Below, one piece after another: positions 47,764-56,475 of a DNA stretch of 64,000 nucleotides (positions within the stretch are counted from its first letter, which is position 1; each line of letters opens with the position of its first letter). The notes under the pieces are model-generated. The model did not search any database and was not told the origin of the DNA. It worked only from the letters and a program-made list of their open reading frames with translations. The position numbers were made by a program, and so were the translations under genes. This DNA comes from Roseococcus sp. SYP-B2431 (GTDB taxonomy: Bacteria > Pseudomonadota > Alphaproteobacteria > Acetobacterales > Acetobacteraceae), in the NCBI RefSeq assembly GCF_004336745.1, contig NZ_SJXD01000028.1, forward strand, positions 62,001 to 126,000, written 5' to 3'.

Positions 47764-49962
47764 TCAGGCGCTCGCGCGCAGCCGCTGCCCGCCGTAGCCG
47801 GCGCCATGCTCCGGCAGTGGCGGCACCAGCTCCTCCACGGGCATGGGCTGCGCGACCAGGAAGCCCTGGATGATGTTGCAGCCGGCGCGGCGCAGCGCGA
47901 AGGCCTGGCCCTGCGTCTCCACCCCCTCGCCGATGACCTCGATCCCCATGCTCCGCGCCAGCGCGACCGTCGCGCGCAGCACGGCGTAGGATTTCGGATC
48001 GTCCGGCAAGCCCGCGACGATGGAGCGATCCAGCTTCAACCGCTGCACCGGCAGGCGCACCACATGCGGCAGGCCCGAATGCCCGCCGCCGAAGTCGTCG
48101 AGCGCGAGCGGCACGCCCACCACGCGCAGCGCCGCCAGCGTGCGCGCGACGCCCGGCAGGTCGCGAATGGCGAGGTCCTCGGGGATCTCGATCTCGAGCC
48201 GGTGCGGCGCCACGCCGGCCAGGGCCAGCACCTCCGCCACCTCTTCCGCGAAGGCCGGATCGTGCAGCGTGGTCACCGAGATGTTGATGCCGAGCACGCG
48301 CGGGGCGTCCGGCCGATCGCCCCAGCCGGCGATGATCCGCACGGCTTCGCGCAGCACGAAGCGGTCCAGGGCGGGCATCAGCCCGGCCTCGCCGGCGGCG
48401 GGGATCAGCTCGCCCGGGCTGATCCAGCGGCCCAGGCGGCGGCTGTTCCAGCGGATCAGGGCCTCGGCGCCGACCATCTCCTGCCGCCCGGTGTCCTGCT
48501 GCGGCTGCAGGTGCAGCTCCAGCTCGCCGGCGGCGAAGGCCTCGGCGAAGGCCTCGCGGAGCTCGGCGCGCCGCTCGCTCCGCTCGCGCAGGCCCGCCTC
48601 GAAGAGGACCGCGGTGTTGCGGCCCTGCGCCTTGGCCTCTCGAAGCGCGAGGTCCGCGGCCCGCAGCAGCGCCTCGCCTTCGGCGCCATGCGCCGGCGCG
48701 CAGGCGATGCCGATGCAGGCGGTCAGCGGCAGCTCGCCCCCCCCGATCGCCAGCCGCGGGCCCAGCGCCTCGCGCACCCGGCCGGCCAGGGCGGCGGCCG
48801 TGTCCGGCAGCGCGCCGGGGGCCAGGATGGCGAATTCGTCGCCGCCCAGCCGGCTCACGATGTCCGAGGGGCGCACCACCTCGCGCAGGCGCCGCGCCGC
48901 CTCGACCAGCAGCGCGTCGCCGACCCCATGGCCGTGGCGGTCGTTCGCCGATTTGAAATGGTCCAGATCGGCCACGAGCAGGATGCCGCCCGCCGGATCC
49001 CGCGCCATCGCATCCAGCCCGGCCTGGAAGGTCGCGCGGTTGGCGAGGCCGGTGAGCGGGTCGCGCTCGGCCGGGCGGCCGGTCCGCTCCTGCGCGGCCT
49101 CGAGCGGCGTCATGTCGAGCAGCGAGAGCACGCAGCCCATCGCGCCACCTTCCGACCGGACCCATGGCGAGACGGCGACCAGCAGCCGCAGCGCCGGCCG
49201 CCCGGGAAGGGCCAGCAGCGCCTCGCGCTCGCCGGGCGAGAGACCGCAGGGGACTTCGGCATGGGCCGGATCGGGCAGGGCTGGAGTCAGCGTCAGTCCC
49301 GATGCGGACAGCGATTCCGGCGCCGCTCCCCCGAAGAGGCGCGCCAGATGGGTATTGGCGTAGACCGTGCGCCCCTGCGCGTCGATCTGCCAGATGCCGG
49401 CCGGCGCCGCCTCCAGCAGCGCGCGCAGCCGCGCCTCGGATTCCGCCGGCGCCGCCTGACCTTGCCCCACATAGGAAATGTCGATGGCGAAGCTCGCCAC
49501 CGCGCCGCCGGGCAGCCGCCGCTTGCACTCCCGCATCCAATGCCCGGCCGCGTCCCGCAGCTCAGCCGCCTCGCCGTCGGCGCATTCATGGAGGATCAGC
49601 CGGCGCGAGATTTCCGCCTCCCGCTCGGCCGGCGGGAGGTGCCAGAGCGCGGCCTTCAACACCTGCTCCAGCCGGGGCCGCGCTTCGAGGAGCGCCTGCC
49701 CGGCCCCCCGGCCGTTCTGCCAGACCAGCCCGTGGTCGCGCCCGTAGATCGCGGCCCGCCACGGAGCCGCCTCCATCGCCGCGCGGCGCAGCCGCAGCTC
49801 CTGCCAGAGCCCCGCCAGCCACCAGGCGAGGCCCGCCGCCGGCAGCGCGGCCAGCCCGTGCCAGGGCGGCAGGCCGAGCGACGCCGTCGTGAGAAGCGCC
49901 GCCGCCACCAGGCTCGCGCCCAGCAGGATCATCGGCAGGCTCAGGCGCGAATATTGCGGCAT
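47764..49962 (-). CDS. Membrane PAS-GGDEF-EAL protein (c-di-GMP turnover)
   Basis: A 732-residue inner-membrane protein. Two N-terminal helices (about 9-50) precede a PAS-like sensory region (about 175-300; LRALLEAAPAGIWQIDAQGRTVYAN). The GGDEF domain (about 300-470) has an intact RLGGDEFAIL and an upstream RPSD inhibitory site. The EAL domain (about 480-720) has GAEALIRW, LGINISV, LEIEIPED, LALDDFGGGHSGL, LKLDRSIV and GEGVET, so most metal ligands are intact; the usual DDFGTGYS is DDFGGGHS. It may both make and break c-di-GMP, which governs motility, biofilm and polysaccharide production. Net activity cannot be told. Confidence 0.92.
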   Translation of the reverse strand: MPQYSRLSLPMILLGASLVAAALLTTASLGLPPWHGLAALPAAGLAWWLAGLWQELRLRRAAMEAAPWRAAIYGRDHGLVWQNGRGAGQALLEARPRLEQVLKAALWHLPPAEREAEISRRLILHECADGEAAELRDAAGHWMRECKRRLPGGAVASFAIDISYVGQGQAAPAESEARLRALLEAAPAGIWQIDAQGRTVYANTHLARLFGGAAPESLSASGLTLTPALPDPAHAEVPCGLSPGEREALLALPGRPALRLLVAVSPWVRSEGGAMGCVLSLLDMTPLEAAQERTGRPAERDPLTGLANRATFQAGLDAMARDPAGGILLVADLDHFKSANDRHGHGVGDALLVEAARRLREVVRPSDIVSRLGGDEFAILAPGALPDTAAALAGRVREALGPRLAIGGGELPLTACIGIACAPAHGAEGEALLRAADLALREAKAQGRNTAVLFEAGLRERSERRAELREAFAEAFAAGELELHLQPQQDTGRQEMVGAEALIRWNSRRLGRWISPGELIPAAGEAGLMPALDRFVLREAVRIIAGWGDRPDAPRVLGINISVTTLHDPAFAEEVAEVLALAGVAPHRLEIEIPEDLAIRDLPGVARTLAALRVVGVPLALDDFGGGHSGLPHVVRLPVQRLKLDRSIVAGLPDDPKSYAVLRATVALARSMGIEVIGEGVETQGQAFALRRAGCNIIQGFLVAQPMPVEELVPPLPEHGAGYGGQRLRASA

Positions 49963-50105
49963 GGGACTCTCTTCCGGGGCCCGATCCTCCGCCGGAAAGA
50001 TTAAGGAAGCCTTGTTCCTGCCGCAGAGGTCCCCGCCTGAGCGACCCTGGCCTGGCGGAGGAGATTCCCGCCGCTATGCTCGCGCCGAACCCCTGGGAGC
50101 CCGCC

Positions 50106-51014
50106 ATGACCGAGATCACCCCGCCCGTCGCCCCGCCCGCGCGCGTCGCCTTCGTCGGCCTCGGCGTCATGGGGGCGGCAATGGCCGCCAATCTCCGCCG
50201 CGCCGGCTTCGAGCTGGCGATTCATTCGCGCAGCCGCGGCAAGGCCGAGGCGCTGGAGGCGGCCGGCACCGCCTGGTGCGGCACCGGCGCCGAGGCCGCG
50301 AAGGGCAGCGCCATCATAGGCCTCTGCGTCCCCGACACGCCCGACGTGGAGGCGGCGATCTTCGGCCTCGGCGGCATCGCCGAGGGCGTGGGCAAGGGCG
50401 CCGTGGTCATCGACTTCTCCACCATCTCGGCCAAGGCGACGGCCGGTTTCGCCGCGCGCCTGCTGGCCGAGCGCGGTGCCCATCTGCTGGACAGCCCCGT
50501 CTCCGGCGGGCCGCAGGGCGCGATCGACGGCGTCCTGACCTGCATGGTCGGCGGCGACCGCGCGGCCTTCGAGGCGGCTTCCGCCTTCTTCGGCGCGGTG
50601 GGGCGGACGGTCACGCATCTCGGCCCGGCGGGCTCGGGGCAGGTCTGCAAATCGGCCAATCAGCTCATCATCTGCGCGACGCTGACCGCCGTGAGCGAGG
50701 CGATCGCGCTCGGCAAGAAGGCCGGGCTGGATCCGGAGGCGATGCGCGGCGCGCTCAGCGGCGGCTCGGCCGACAGCTTCGTGCTGCGCAACCACGCCAA
50801 GCGCCTGCTGGACGGCAAGTTCACGCCCGGCTTCCGCGCCGAGCTGATGCGCAAGGACATCCGCCTGGCGGCCCAGGCGATCCGCGACCACGGCGTCTTC
50901 GGCCCGGCGACGGCGATGGCGGCGCCGCTGCTGGAGCTGGTCTGCAACCAGGGCGCCGGCAAGGACGACCTGGTGGCGCTGGGCCGGATGATCGGCGAGC
51001 TGTCCGGCGTGTGA
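50106..51014 (+). CDS. Beta-hydroxyacid dehydrogenase (3-hydroxyisobutyrate dehydrogenase family)
   Basis: A 302-residue NAD(P)-dependent dehydrogenase. VAFVGLGVMGAAMAANLRRAGF is the cofactor motif, VVIDFSTISAKATAGFA and LLDSPVSGGPQGAIDGVLTCMVGG form the substrate loop, and SGQVCKSANQLIICATLTAVSEAIALGKKAGLDP carries the catalytic lysine of the family. Substrates may be 3-hydroxyisobutyrate, tartronate semialdehyde or similar short acids. ATG 50106 follows GGGAG. It stands alone with an upstream region of 143 bases. Confidence 0.9.
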   Translation: MTEITPPVAPPARVAFVGLGVMGAAMAANLRRAGFELAIHSRSRGKAEALEAAGTAWCGTGAEAAKGSAIIGLCVPDTPDVEAAIFGLGGIAEGVGKGAVVIDFSTISAKATAGFAARLLAERGAHLLDSPVSGGPQGAIDGVLTCMVGGDRAAFEAASAFFGAVGRTVTHLGPAGSGQVCKSANQLIICATLTAVSEAIALGKKAGLDPEAMRGALSGGSADSFVLRNHAKRLLDGKFTPGFRAELMRKDIRLAAQAIRDHGVFGPATAMAAPLLELVCNQGAGKDDLVALGRMIGELSGV

Positions 51015-51053
51015 CCTGGCTGGCCCGGCGCCGGTCCTCCGGCGCCGGGCGCG

Positions 51054-51758
51054 TCACTTCGACAGGTCCAGCGACTTTCCGTCCAGCGAGAAGGCCCGCA
51101 TCAGCCAGCGGGTCAACGCCGTCGTGCCGAAGAACAGGGTCTGGTGGTTGCGGCGGTTCACCAGCTCGCCGAACAGCATGGCAAGACCGGTGGGATCCAG
51201 GTTGTGCAGCTGCTTGCGCCCGCGGCCACGCCCCTCGTTCAACCGATCCGAGATGACATAGCAGCTGGGATCCCGCAGCCAGTCGCGATTGCCGACATTC
51301 GACTGGTAGTAGCACCAGCCGCTCCCGGTGTTCGCCAGCGTCGTGACGTGGCTGATATGGGTGCATTCCAGCGTGACCACACAGGGCAGCGGCTTGCTGA
51401 GCAGCCGGTTCAGCGCGACGTTGTAGCGGACGTGGAGGTCGGAGCCGACCACGCCGCCATCGAGGTTGAAGTAGAGCTCCTTCCCATCGAGCATGCCGTT
51501 CGCGATCCGTCCGAAGGACAGGTATTGCAGGATGAAGTTGCTCGTCCCGCTGCAGGACACAATGTCCTCGAACTTCTTATGCTCGGTGATCGCCCCTGTG
51601 TTGATCTGCAGGATGCCCCCGTAAAGGCGCTGCAGGTCCGCAGTGGTCATGACCTGCGACAAGGCCGCGTCCAATTGCTCGGTCGTGCGGTATGGGAAGG
51701 CCGATCCGCCCGAAGAGGGGCGCGGCTTCGGGGCGAGGCGCCGCCGAAGCAAGTCCAT
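51054..51758 (-). CDS. Unrecognised protein with Cys and His motifs, lower GC
   Basis: A 234-residue protein I cannot place in a family. Notable are VSCSGTSNFILQYLSFG (a cysteine at the start of a helix, about residue 69), a later ECTHISHVTTLANTGSGWCYYQSNVGN where a histidine precedes hydrophobic strands and an aromatic-asparagine run, and RNHQTLFFGTTALTRWL at the end. The order Cys, His, Asn/Asp is the layout of papain-like cysteine peptidases and some bacterial effectors; this is only a hypothesis. Base composition and codon use are less GC-biased than the neighbours, and the 163 bases upstream are AT-richer too, consistent with horizontal gain. ATG 51758 is used; a TTG at 51770 is possible. 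Confidence 0.6.
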   Translation of the reverse strand: MDLLRRRLAPKPRPSSGGSAFPYRTTEQLDAALSQVMTTADLQRLYGGILQINTGAITEHKKFEDIVSCSGTSNFILQYLSFGRIANGMLDGKELYFNLDGGVVGSDLHVRYNVALNRLLSKPLPCVVTLECTHISHVTTLANTGSGWCYYQSNVGNRDWLRDPSCYVISDRLNEGRGRGRKQLHNLDPTGLAMLFGELVNRRNHQTLFFGTTALTRWLMRAFSLDGKSLDLSK

Positions 51759-51892
51759 CAAACCACTCAAGGAACGCCCTCCCTTTGCCTGTCAGCGAAT
51801 GACGTAACAAGCGGGCGCGGCGCCGATAAGAGGATCCTGACGATCCTATCCATAGGAAAAGACTAAAGATTCCTGCTGCGGGAAGCTTTGGT

Positions 51893-51919
51893 GCGCGGCC
51901 CGCGTCGCGAAGGCCGCGC
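51893..51919 (-). terminator. GC-rich hairpin after xerC
   Basis: GCGCGGCC and GGCCGCGC form a perfect 8-bp stem around an 11-base loop, three bases after the xerC stop. No U-tract follows on the minus strand. A second weaker stem (AAAG-TTCC with GGAA-CTTT) lies beside it at about 51865-51889. Confidence 0.45.
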
Positions 51920-51921
51920 CC

Positions 51922-52854
51922 CTAATCCGCCCTGGGATGCGCCAGCCGCCAGGTGGCGAGCAGCCCCTCGGCATCGACCGAGGTGTAGCGCTGGGTGGTC
52001 GAGAGGCTGGCATGGCCCAGCAGCTCCTGGATCGCGCGGAGGTCGGCGCCGCCGGCCAGCAGATGCGTCGCGAAGGAGTGGCGCAGCGCATGCGGCGTCG
52101 CATGCTCGGGCAGGCCGGCCAGGCGGCGATAGTCGCGCAGCACCTTCTGGGCCACCGCCGCGTCGAGCCGCTTGCCGCGGGCGCCGAGGAAGAGCGGCTC
52201 GTCCGGCTCCGCCGCGCCGCGATGCCGCAGCCAATCCGCGACGGCCTGCCGCACCACGGGCAGCACGGGCACCACCCGCTGCTTGCCGCCCTTGCCGGTG
52301 ATGCGCAGCGCGGCGTCGCTCCCGGGCAGCGGCGCCTCGCCGACGGAAAGGCCCAACGCCTCGCTGATGCGCAGCCCGCAGCCATAGAGCAGGGTGAAGA
52401 GCGCCGTGTCGCGGGCGGACTGGTATGCGGGCCGCTCGGCGCGGCCGGACTGGTGCGCCATGCCGATCTCCACGCCGACCGCGCGGGCATCCGCCTTGTT
52501 CAGCGCGCGTGGGACGGGCGGCACGCGCTTGGGTCCGCGCATGCCGGCAATGGCCAGCGGCGCGATGCCGTGCCGCCGGGCGAGGAAGCGCAGGAAGCTG
52601 CGGATGGCGGCGAGCTGGCGCGCGCGCGTGGCGTTCTGCGCGCCCTCCTTGGCCCGCTTGGCGAGGAAGCCGCGCAGGTCGGCCGGACGCAGCGCGGCGA
52701 TCGCCTCCAGGTCCGGCTCGGCGCCCCGGTGGATGGTGAGGAAGCCCAGCAGGTCGGCCACGTCGCGCCCATAGGCCTCGATGGTGTGCGGGCTGGCGCG
52801 CCGCTCGGCCGCGAGCCAGGCGAGGAATCTCTCCCGGGCTTCGATCCCGGTCAT
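51922..52854 (-). CDS. xerC: Tyrosine recombinase XerC
   Basis: A 310-residue tyrosine recombinase for chromosome dimer resolution at dif with XerD. The N-terminal SAM-like core-binding domain (about 1-95) has the typical SPHTIEAYGRDVADLLGFL. The catalytic domain has GCGLRISEALGLS (Arg I), ITGKGGKQRVVPVLP (Lys), HALRHSFATHLLAGGADLRAIQELLGHASLSTTQRYTSVD in blocks, with HxxR, the second His and the tyrosine nucleophile. Its start overlaps the DUF484 stop (ATGA). The order fsa-DUF484-xerC beside divergent priA is standard for alphaproteobacteria, so it is the housekeeping enzyme and not a phage integrase. Confidence 0.95.
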   Translation of the reverse strand: MTGIEARERFLAWLAAERRASPHTIEAYGRDVADLLGFLTIHRGAEPDLEAIAALRPADLRGFLAKRAKEGAQNATRARQLAAIRSFLRFLARRHGIAPLAIAGMRGPKRVPPVPRALNKADARAVGVEIGMAHQSGRAERPAYQSARDTALFTLLYGCGLRISEALGLSVGEAPLPGSDAALRITGKGGKQRVVPVLPVVRQAVADWLRHRGAAEPDEPLFLGARGKRLDAAVAQKVLRDYRRLAGLPEHATPHALRHSFATHLLAGGADLRAIQELLGHASLSTTQRYTSVDAEGLLATWRLAHPRAD

Positions 52855-53411
52855 CGCGCCAATACGGCGGCCAGGGCCTTGGCGAGGAAGGCCAGGACTT
52901 CCGGCTCGTTCGGCAGGTCCGCCGCCTCGCGCGCGCCCAGCACCAGCGTGTGGTCGCCCACGCGCAGCAGCGCCTCGCGCGTGACCAGCGGCGCGGCCTC
53001 GCCATGCAGGGCCGGGCTCGCGCGCGTCACGTCGCGCGCCATGGGCGCGGTGCCGGGCACGGCGGCGATGAGCCGGCAGGATTCCACGCCGAGCCGCGCG
53101 GGCCATTCGTCGCGCACGCAGTCGAAGGGATCGGCCGCGGCGATCAGCGCCAGCACCGCCTCGGCGACCTTGCCGCCGAAGTTGCGCCGGGTGCGGCCGG
53201 CCTCGAGCAGGTTGCGCCAGGTCTCGCGCCCGGCCTCGACCATCGCGGTCATGTGGTCGGCCAGCGGCTCGCCATGCACGCGGCGCGGCGGCGCGAGCAC
53301 GGCATAGAGCTGCGGCCGCGCGGCCAGGAAGCCGGGATTGGCGTGGAGGAAGGCCTCCACGGCGGCGGCCTCGTCCTTCTCGGGCTGCGTGTCGGGCCGG
53401 GGGCGGGTCAT
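52851..53411 (-). CDS. DUF484 (GAF-like) protein
   Basis: A 186-residue protein of the DUF484 family. The N-terminal EAFLHANPGFLAARPQLYAVL and ADHMTAMVEAGRETWRNLLEAGRTRRNFGGKVAEAVLALI (in two blocks) form helices, and the rest is GAF-like (DEWPARLGVESCRLIAAVPG, EVLAFLAKALAAVLAR). It is always linked to xerC; its role is unknown, possibly in cell-division or recombinase function. Coupled to xerC by a four-base overlap. Confidence 0.88.
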   Translation of the reverse strand: MTRPRPDTQPEKDEAAAVEAFLHANPGFLAARPQLYAVLAPPRRVHGEPLADHMTAMVEAGRETWRNLLEAGRTRRNFGGKVAEAVLALIAAADPFDCVRDEWPARLGVESCRLIAAVPGTAPMARDVTRASPALHGEAAPLVTREALLRVGDHTLVLGAREAADLPNEPEVLAFLAKALAAVLAR

Positions 53412-53430
53412 CGCGCCCTCGCAAGGGAAT

Positions 53431-53549
53431 CCGGCCGCGACTGCGGCCGGCGCCCGGCGTCCGAGGACATCACAAAATCCGGCCGGCGTCCGGCGTCCGA
53501 GGGCATCACGAAATCCCCCGGCGCCCGGCGCCTGAGGGCGTCATAGAAT
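53431..53549 (-). repeat. Dispersed intergenic element, copy B with three tandem tails
   Basis: Hairpin CCGGCCGC-GACT-GCGGCCGG (53431-53450) is followed by three near-identical 35-36-bp units (53443-53478, 53479-53514, 53515-53549), each of the form GGCGCCCGGCGTCCGAGGGC plus ATCAC-AAAT. The tail matches the 3' end of copies A and C, so copy B keeps hairpin 1 and multiplies the tail but lacks hairpin 2. The stop codon of fsa (53541-53543) lies in the last unit. Orientation given relative to the fsa transcript. Confidence 0.7.
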
Positions 53550-54194
53550 GCTCTGCCCGGTCTTCGCCCAGTCGGCCAGGAAGGCCTCCAGGCCCTTGTC
53601 CGTCAGCGGGTGCCTGATGAGCGCCTTGATCACGCCCGGCGGCATGGTACCGACATGGGCGCCGAGCTTGGCGGCCTGCAGCACGTGCACGGGATGGCGG
53701 ATGGAGGCGACCAGCACCTCGGTGGGGAACTTGTAGTTCTCGTAGATCTGCACGACGTCGGCGATCAGCTCCATGCCGTCCTGGCCGATGTCGTCGAGCC
53801 GGCCGACGAAGGGCGAGATGAAGGCCGCGCCCGCCTTGGCGGCCAGCAGCGCCTGGTTGGCCGAGAAGCACAGCGTGACGTTGACCGGCGTGCCCTCGTC
53901 GCTCAGCACCTTGCAGGTGCGCAGCCCGGCCTCGGTCAGCGGCACCTTCACGCAGACGTTCTTCGCGATGCCGCGCAGGTAGCGGCCTTCCTTCAGCATG
54001 GTCTCGTGGTCGGTCGCGGTGACCTCGGCGGAGACGGGGCCGTCGGTGATGGAGCAGATCTCGGCGATCACCTCGCTCATCTTGCGGCCGGACTTGGCGA
54101 TGAGGCTGGGATTGGTCGTCACGCCGTCCATCAGCCCCGTGCCCGCGAGGGAACGGAGCTCGGCGACATCGGCGGTGTCCACGAAGAACTTCAT
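53541..54194 (-). CDS. fsa: Fructose-6-phosphate aldolase / small transaldolase
   Basis: A 217-residue class I aldolase of the short transaldolase family. [70 protein letters not shown] (two blocks; the KVPLT lysine forms the Schiff base), [33 protein letters not shown] and [24 protein letters not shown] are diagnostic. Whether it is a true transaldolase or a fructose-6-phosphate aldolase cannot be read from these motifs alone. ATG 54194. Its 3' end runs into a tandem repeat. Divergent from priA. Confidence 0.93.
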   Translation of the reverse strand: MKFFVDTADVAELRSLAGTGLMDGVTTNPSLIAKSGRKMSEVIAEICSITDGPVSAEVTATDHETMLKEGRYLRGIAKNVCVKVPLTEAGLRTCKVLSDEGTPVNVTLCFSANQALLAAKAGAAFISPFVGRLDDIGQDGMELIADVVQIYENYKFPTEVLVASIRHPVHVLQAAKLGAHVGTMPPGVIKALIRHPLTDKGLEAFLADWAKTGQSIL

Positions 54195-54273
54195 GGGGGC
54201 ATCATCCTTCAAAACAGGGCGATTCGGGGGGCGGGATTGACCCGCGCCTGCTGCGTCGCGAAGTGGATAGCCC

Positions 54274-56475
54274 ATGGCGACCTCCTCCCGAAAGGCCGGC
54301 CGGCGCATCCGTGTCCTGCTGCCACTGCCGCTCGAAAGCGCCTACGACTACCGCCTGCCGCCCGAGCTGGCGGCCGGGCCGGGCAGCTTCGTGGAGGTGC
54401 CGCTCGGCGGCCGGGTCAGCCTGGGCGTGGTCTGGGACGCGCCGGAGAACCCCGGCGACCCCTCTGGCCCCATCGCCGAATCGCGGCTGCGCGAGGTGAT
54501 CGCGGTGAAGCCGGCCCCGGCCATGCACGCGAACCTGCGGAAACTGGTGGACTGGGTCGCGGCCTATACGCTCTCGCCGCCGGGGGCGGTGCTGCGGATG
54601 GCCATGTCCTCGCCCTCGGCGCTGGAGGAGCCGACCGCCGTCTCCGGCTGGCGCCGGGTGGCGGGGGCGGAGAGCCGGATCACGCCGGACCGCGCCAGGG
54701 CGTTGGAGACACTGGGAAGCCATATCCTGCCAGGGACCGAGATCGCCCGCGCGGCCGGCGTCTCGATGGGGGTGGTGCGCGGCATGGCCTCGGTGGGGCT
54801 GATCGAGCCAGCCCTGATGGCCCGCGCCGCCGCCTTCCCGCGCCCCATCCCCGATTTCGCGCCGCCGGACCTGCGGGACGAGCAGCAGCTCGCCGCCAAT
54901 GCCCTGCGCGAGGGGGTCATCTCCCGCGCCTTCGGCGTCACCCTGCTGGAGGGCGTCACCGGCTCCGGCAAGACCGAGGTCTATCTCGACGCCGTCGCCC
55001 AGTGCCTGCGAGAGGGACGGCAGGCGCTGGTCCTGCTGCCGGAGATCGCGCTCTCCACCCAATGGCTGTCCCGCTTCGAGCGGCGTTTCGGCGCGCCGCC
55101 GGCGCTGTGGCATTCCGAGCTCTCCTCGCGCACCCGCCGCGTCACCTGGCGCGCCGTTGCCGAGGGCGACGCGCCGGTGCTGGTCGGCGCGCGCTCGGCC
55201 CTGTTCCTGCCCTTCCCCGACCTCGGCCTCATCATCGTGGACGAGGAGCACGAGACGGCCTTCAAGCAGGAGGACGGCGTCATCTACCACGCGCGCGACA
55301 TGGCGGTGGTCCGCGCCCGGCTGGAAGCCGCGGCCTGCGTCCTGGTCAGCGCCACGCCGAGCCTGGAGACCGTCACCAATGCCCAGGAGGGCCGCTACGC
55401 GCATGTGACGCTGCCGAACCGGCACCACGGCGCCGCCCTGCCGCGGATCGCGGCGCTCGACCTGCGCCAGCACCCGCCGGAGCGGGGGCGCTTCCTCGCG
55501 CCGCCGCTGATCGAGGCGGTGACGGAGACACTGGCGCGGGGCGAGCAGGCCATGCTCTTCCTCAACCGCCGCGGCTATGCGCCGCTGACGCTCTGCCGCA
55601 CCTGCGGGCATCGCATGCAATGCCCCAACTGCACCGCCTGGCTGGTCGAGCACCGGGCGCAGCGGCGGCTGCAATGCCACCATTGCGGCCACACCGAGCC
55701 CACGCCGCTCGCCTGCGTGGAATGCGGGACGGAGCATTCGCTAGTGCCCATCGGCCCCGGCGTGGAACGCATCCAGGAGGAGGTCTCGGAGCTGTTCCCA
55801 GAGGCGCGCCGCCTCGTCATGGCCAGCGACACCATCCCCGGCCCCGCCGCCGCCGCCGAGGCCGCGCGCCGGATCGAGGAGCGGGAGGTGGACCTCGTCA
55901 TCGGCACGCAGATCGTGGCCAAGGGCTGGCATTTCCCGCATCTGACGCTGGTGGGGGTGGTGGACGCCGATCTCGGCCTCGCCGGCGGCGACCTGCGCGC
56001 GGGCGAGCGCACCATGCAGCTGCTGCACCAGGTCGCCGGGCGGGCGGGGCGCGAGGGCGGCACGCCGGGCACGGTCCTGCTGCAGACCTTCTCGCCCGAG
56101 CATCCCGTGATGCTGGCCCTGGTCGCCGACGACATGGCAGGCTTTCTCAGGGCCGAGGCCGCCCAGCGGGCACCGGGCCACTGGCCACCCTTCGGCCGCC
56201 TCGCCGCGCTGATCGTCAGCAGCGAGGATCCCCGCTCGGCGGAGCGGGCCGCGCGCGACCTGGGGCTGGCGGCGCCGGCGGGCTCGGGAATCCAGGTGCT
56301 CGGCCCGGCACCGGCGCCGCTAGCCCTGCTGCGCGGCCGGCACCGCCACCGGCTGCTGCTCAAGGCCGAGCGCGGCCTCCGGGTGCAGCCGATCCTGGAG
56401 GACTGGCTGGCTCGCGCGCAGATCCCGCGCGACGTGCGGGTGCAGGTGGATGTCGATCCGGTGGGTTTTCTCTAG
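54274..56475 (+). CDS. priA: Primosomal helicase PriA
   Basis: A 733-residue PriA, the 3'-5' helicase that restarts stalled replication forks. The 3'-DNA-binding N-terminus has [17 protein letters not shown] and VSLGVVWD. The helicase core has [18 protein letters not shown] (Walker A), [17 protein letters not shown] (DEEH) and SATPSLET. The zinc region [19 protein letters not shown] and CVECG follows, then [25 protein letters not shown] and [11 protein letters not shown]. All eight zinc cysteines appear present. The stop TAG lies in a CTAG shared with the convergent ABC-F gene. Confidence 0.97.
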   Translation: MATSSRKAGRRIRVLLPLPLESAYDYRLPPELAAGPGSFVEVPLGGRVSLGVVWDAPENPGDPSGPIAESRLREVIAVKPAPAMHANLRKLVDWVAAYTLSPPGAVLRMAMSSPSALEEPTAVSGWRRVAGAESRITPDRARALETLGSHILPGTEIARAAGVSMGVVRGMASVGLIEPALMARAAAFPRPIPDFAPPDLRDEQQLAANALREGVISRAFGVTLLEGVTGSGKTEVYLDAVAQCLREGRQALVLLPEIALSTQWLSRFERRFGAPPALWHSELSSRTRRVTWRAVAEGDAPVLVGARSALFLPFPDLGLIIVDEEHETAFKQEDGVIYHARDMAVVRARLEAAACVLVSATPSLETVTNAQEGRYAHVTLPNRHHGAALPRIAALDLRQHPPERGRFLAPPLIEAVTETLARGEQAMLFLNRRGYAPLTLCRTCGHRMQCPNCTAWLVEHRAQRRLQCHHCGHTEPTPLACVECGTEHSLVPIGPGVERIQEEVSELFPEARRLVMASDTIPGPAAAAEAARRIEEREVDLVIGTQIVAKGWHFPHLTLVGVVDADLGLAGGDLRAGERTMQLLHQVAGRAGREGGTPGTVLLQTFSPEHPVMLALVADDMAGFLRAEAAQRAPGHWPPFGRLAALIVSSEDPRSAERAARDLGLAAPAGSGIQVLGPAPAPLALLRGRHRHRLLLKAERGLRVQPILEDWLARAQIPRDVRVQVDVDPVGFL

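Noticed and set aside
51922-52854. Phage or island integrase
   Set aside because: The neighbours (DUF484, fsa, priA) and sequence type identify housekeeping XerC; no attachment repeats or tRNA were seen.
53443-53549. Possible CRISPR array
   Set aside because: The three 36-bp units are head-to-tail without unique spacers, and no cas genes exist nearby.
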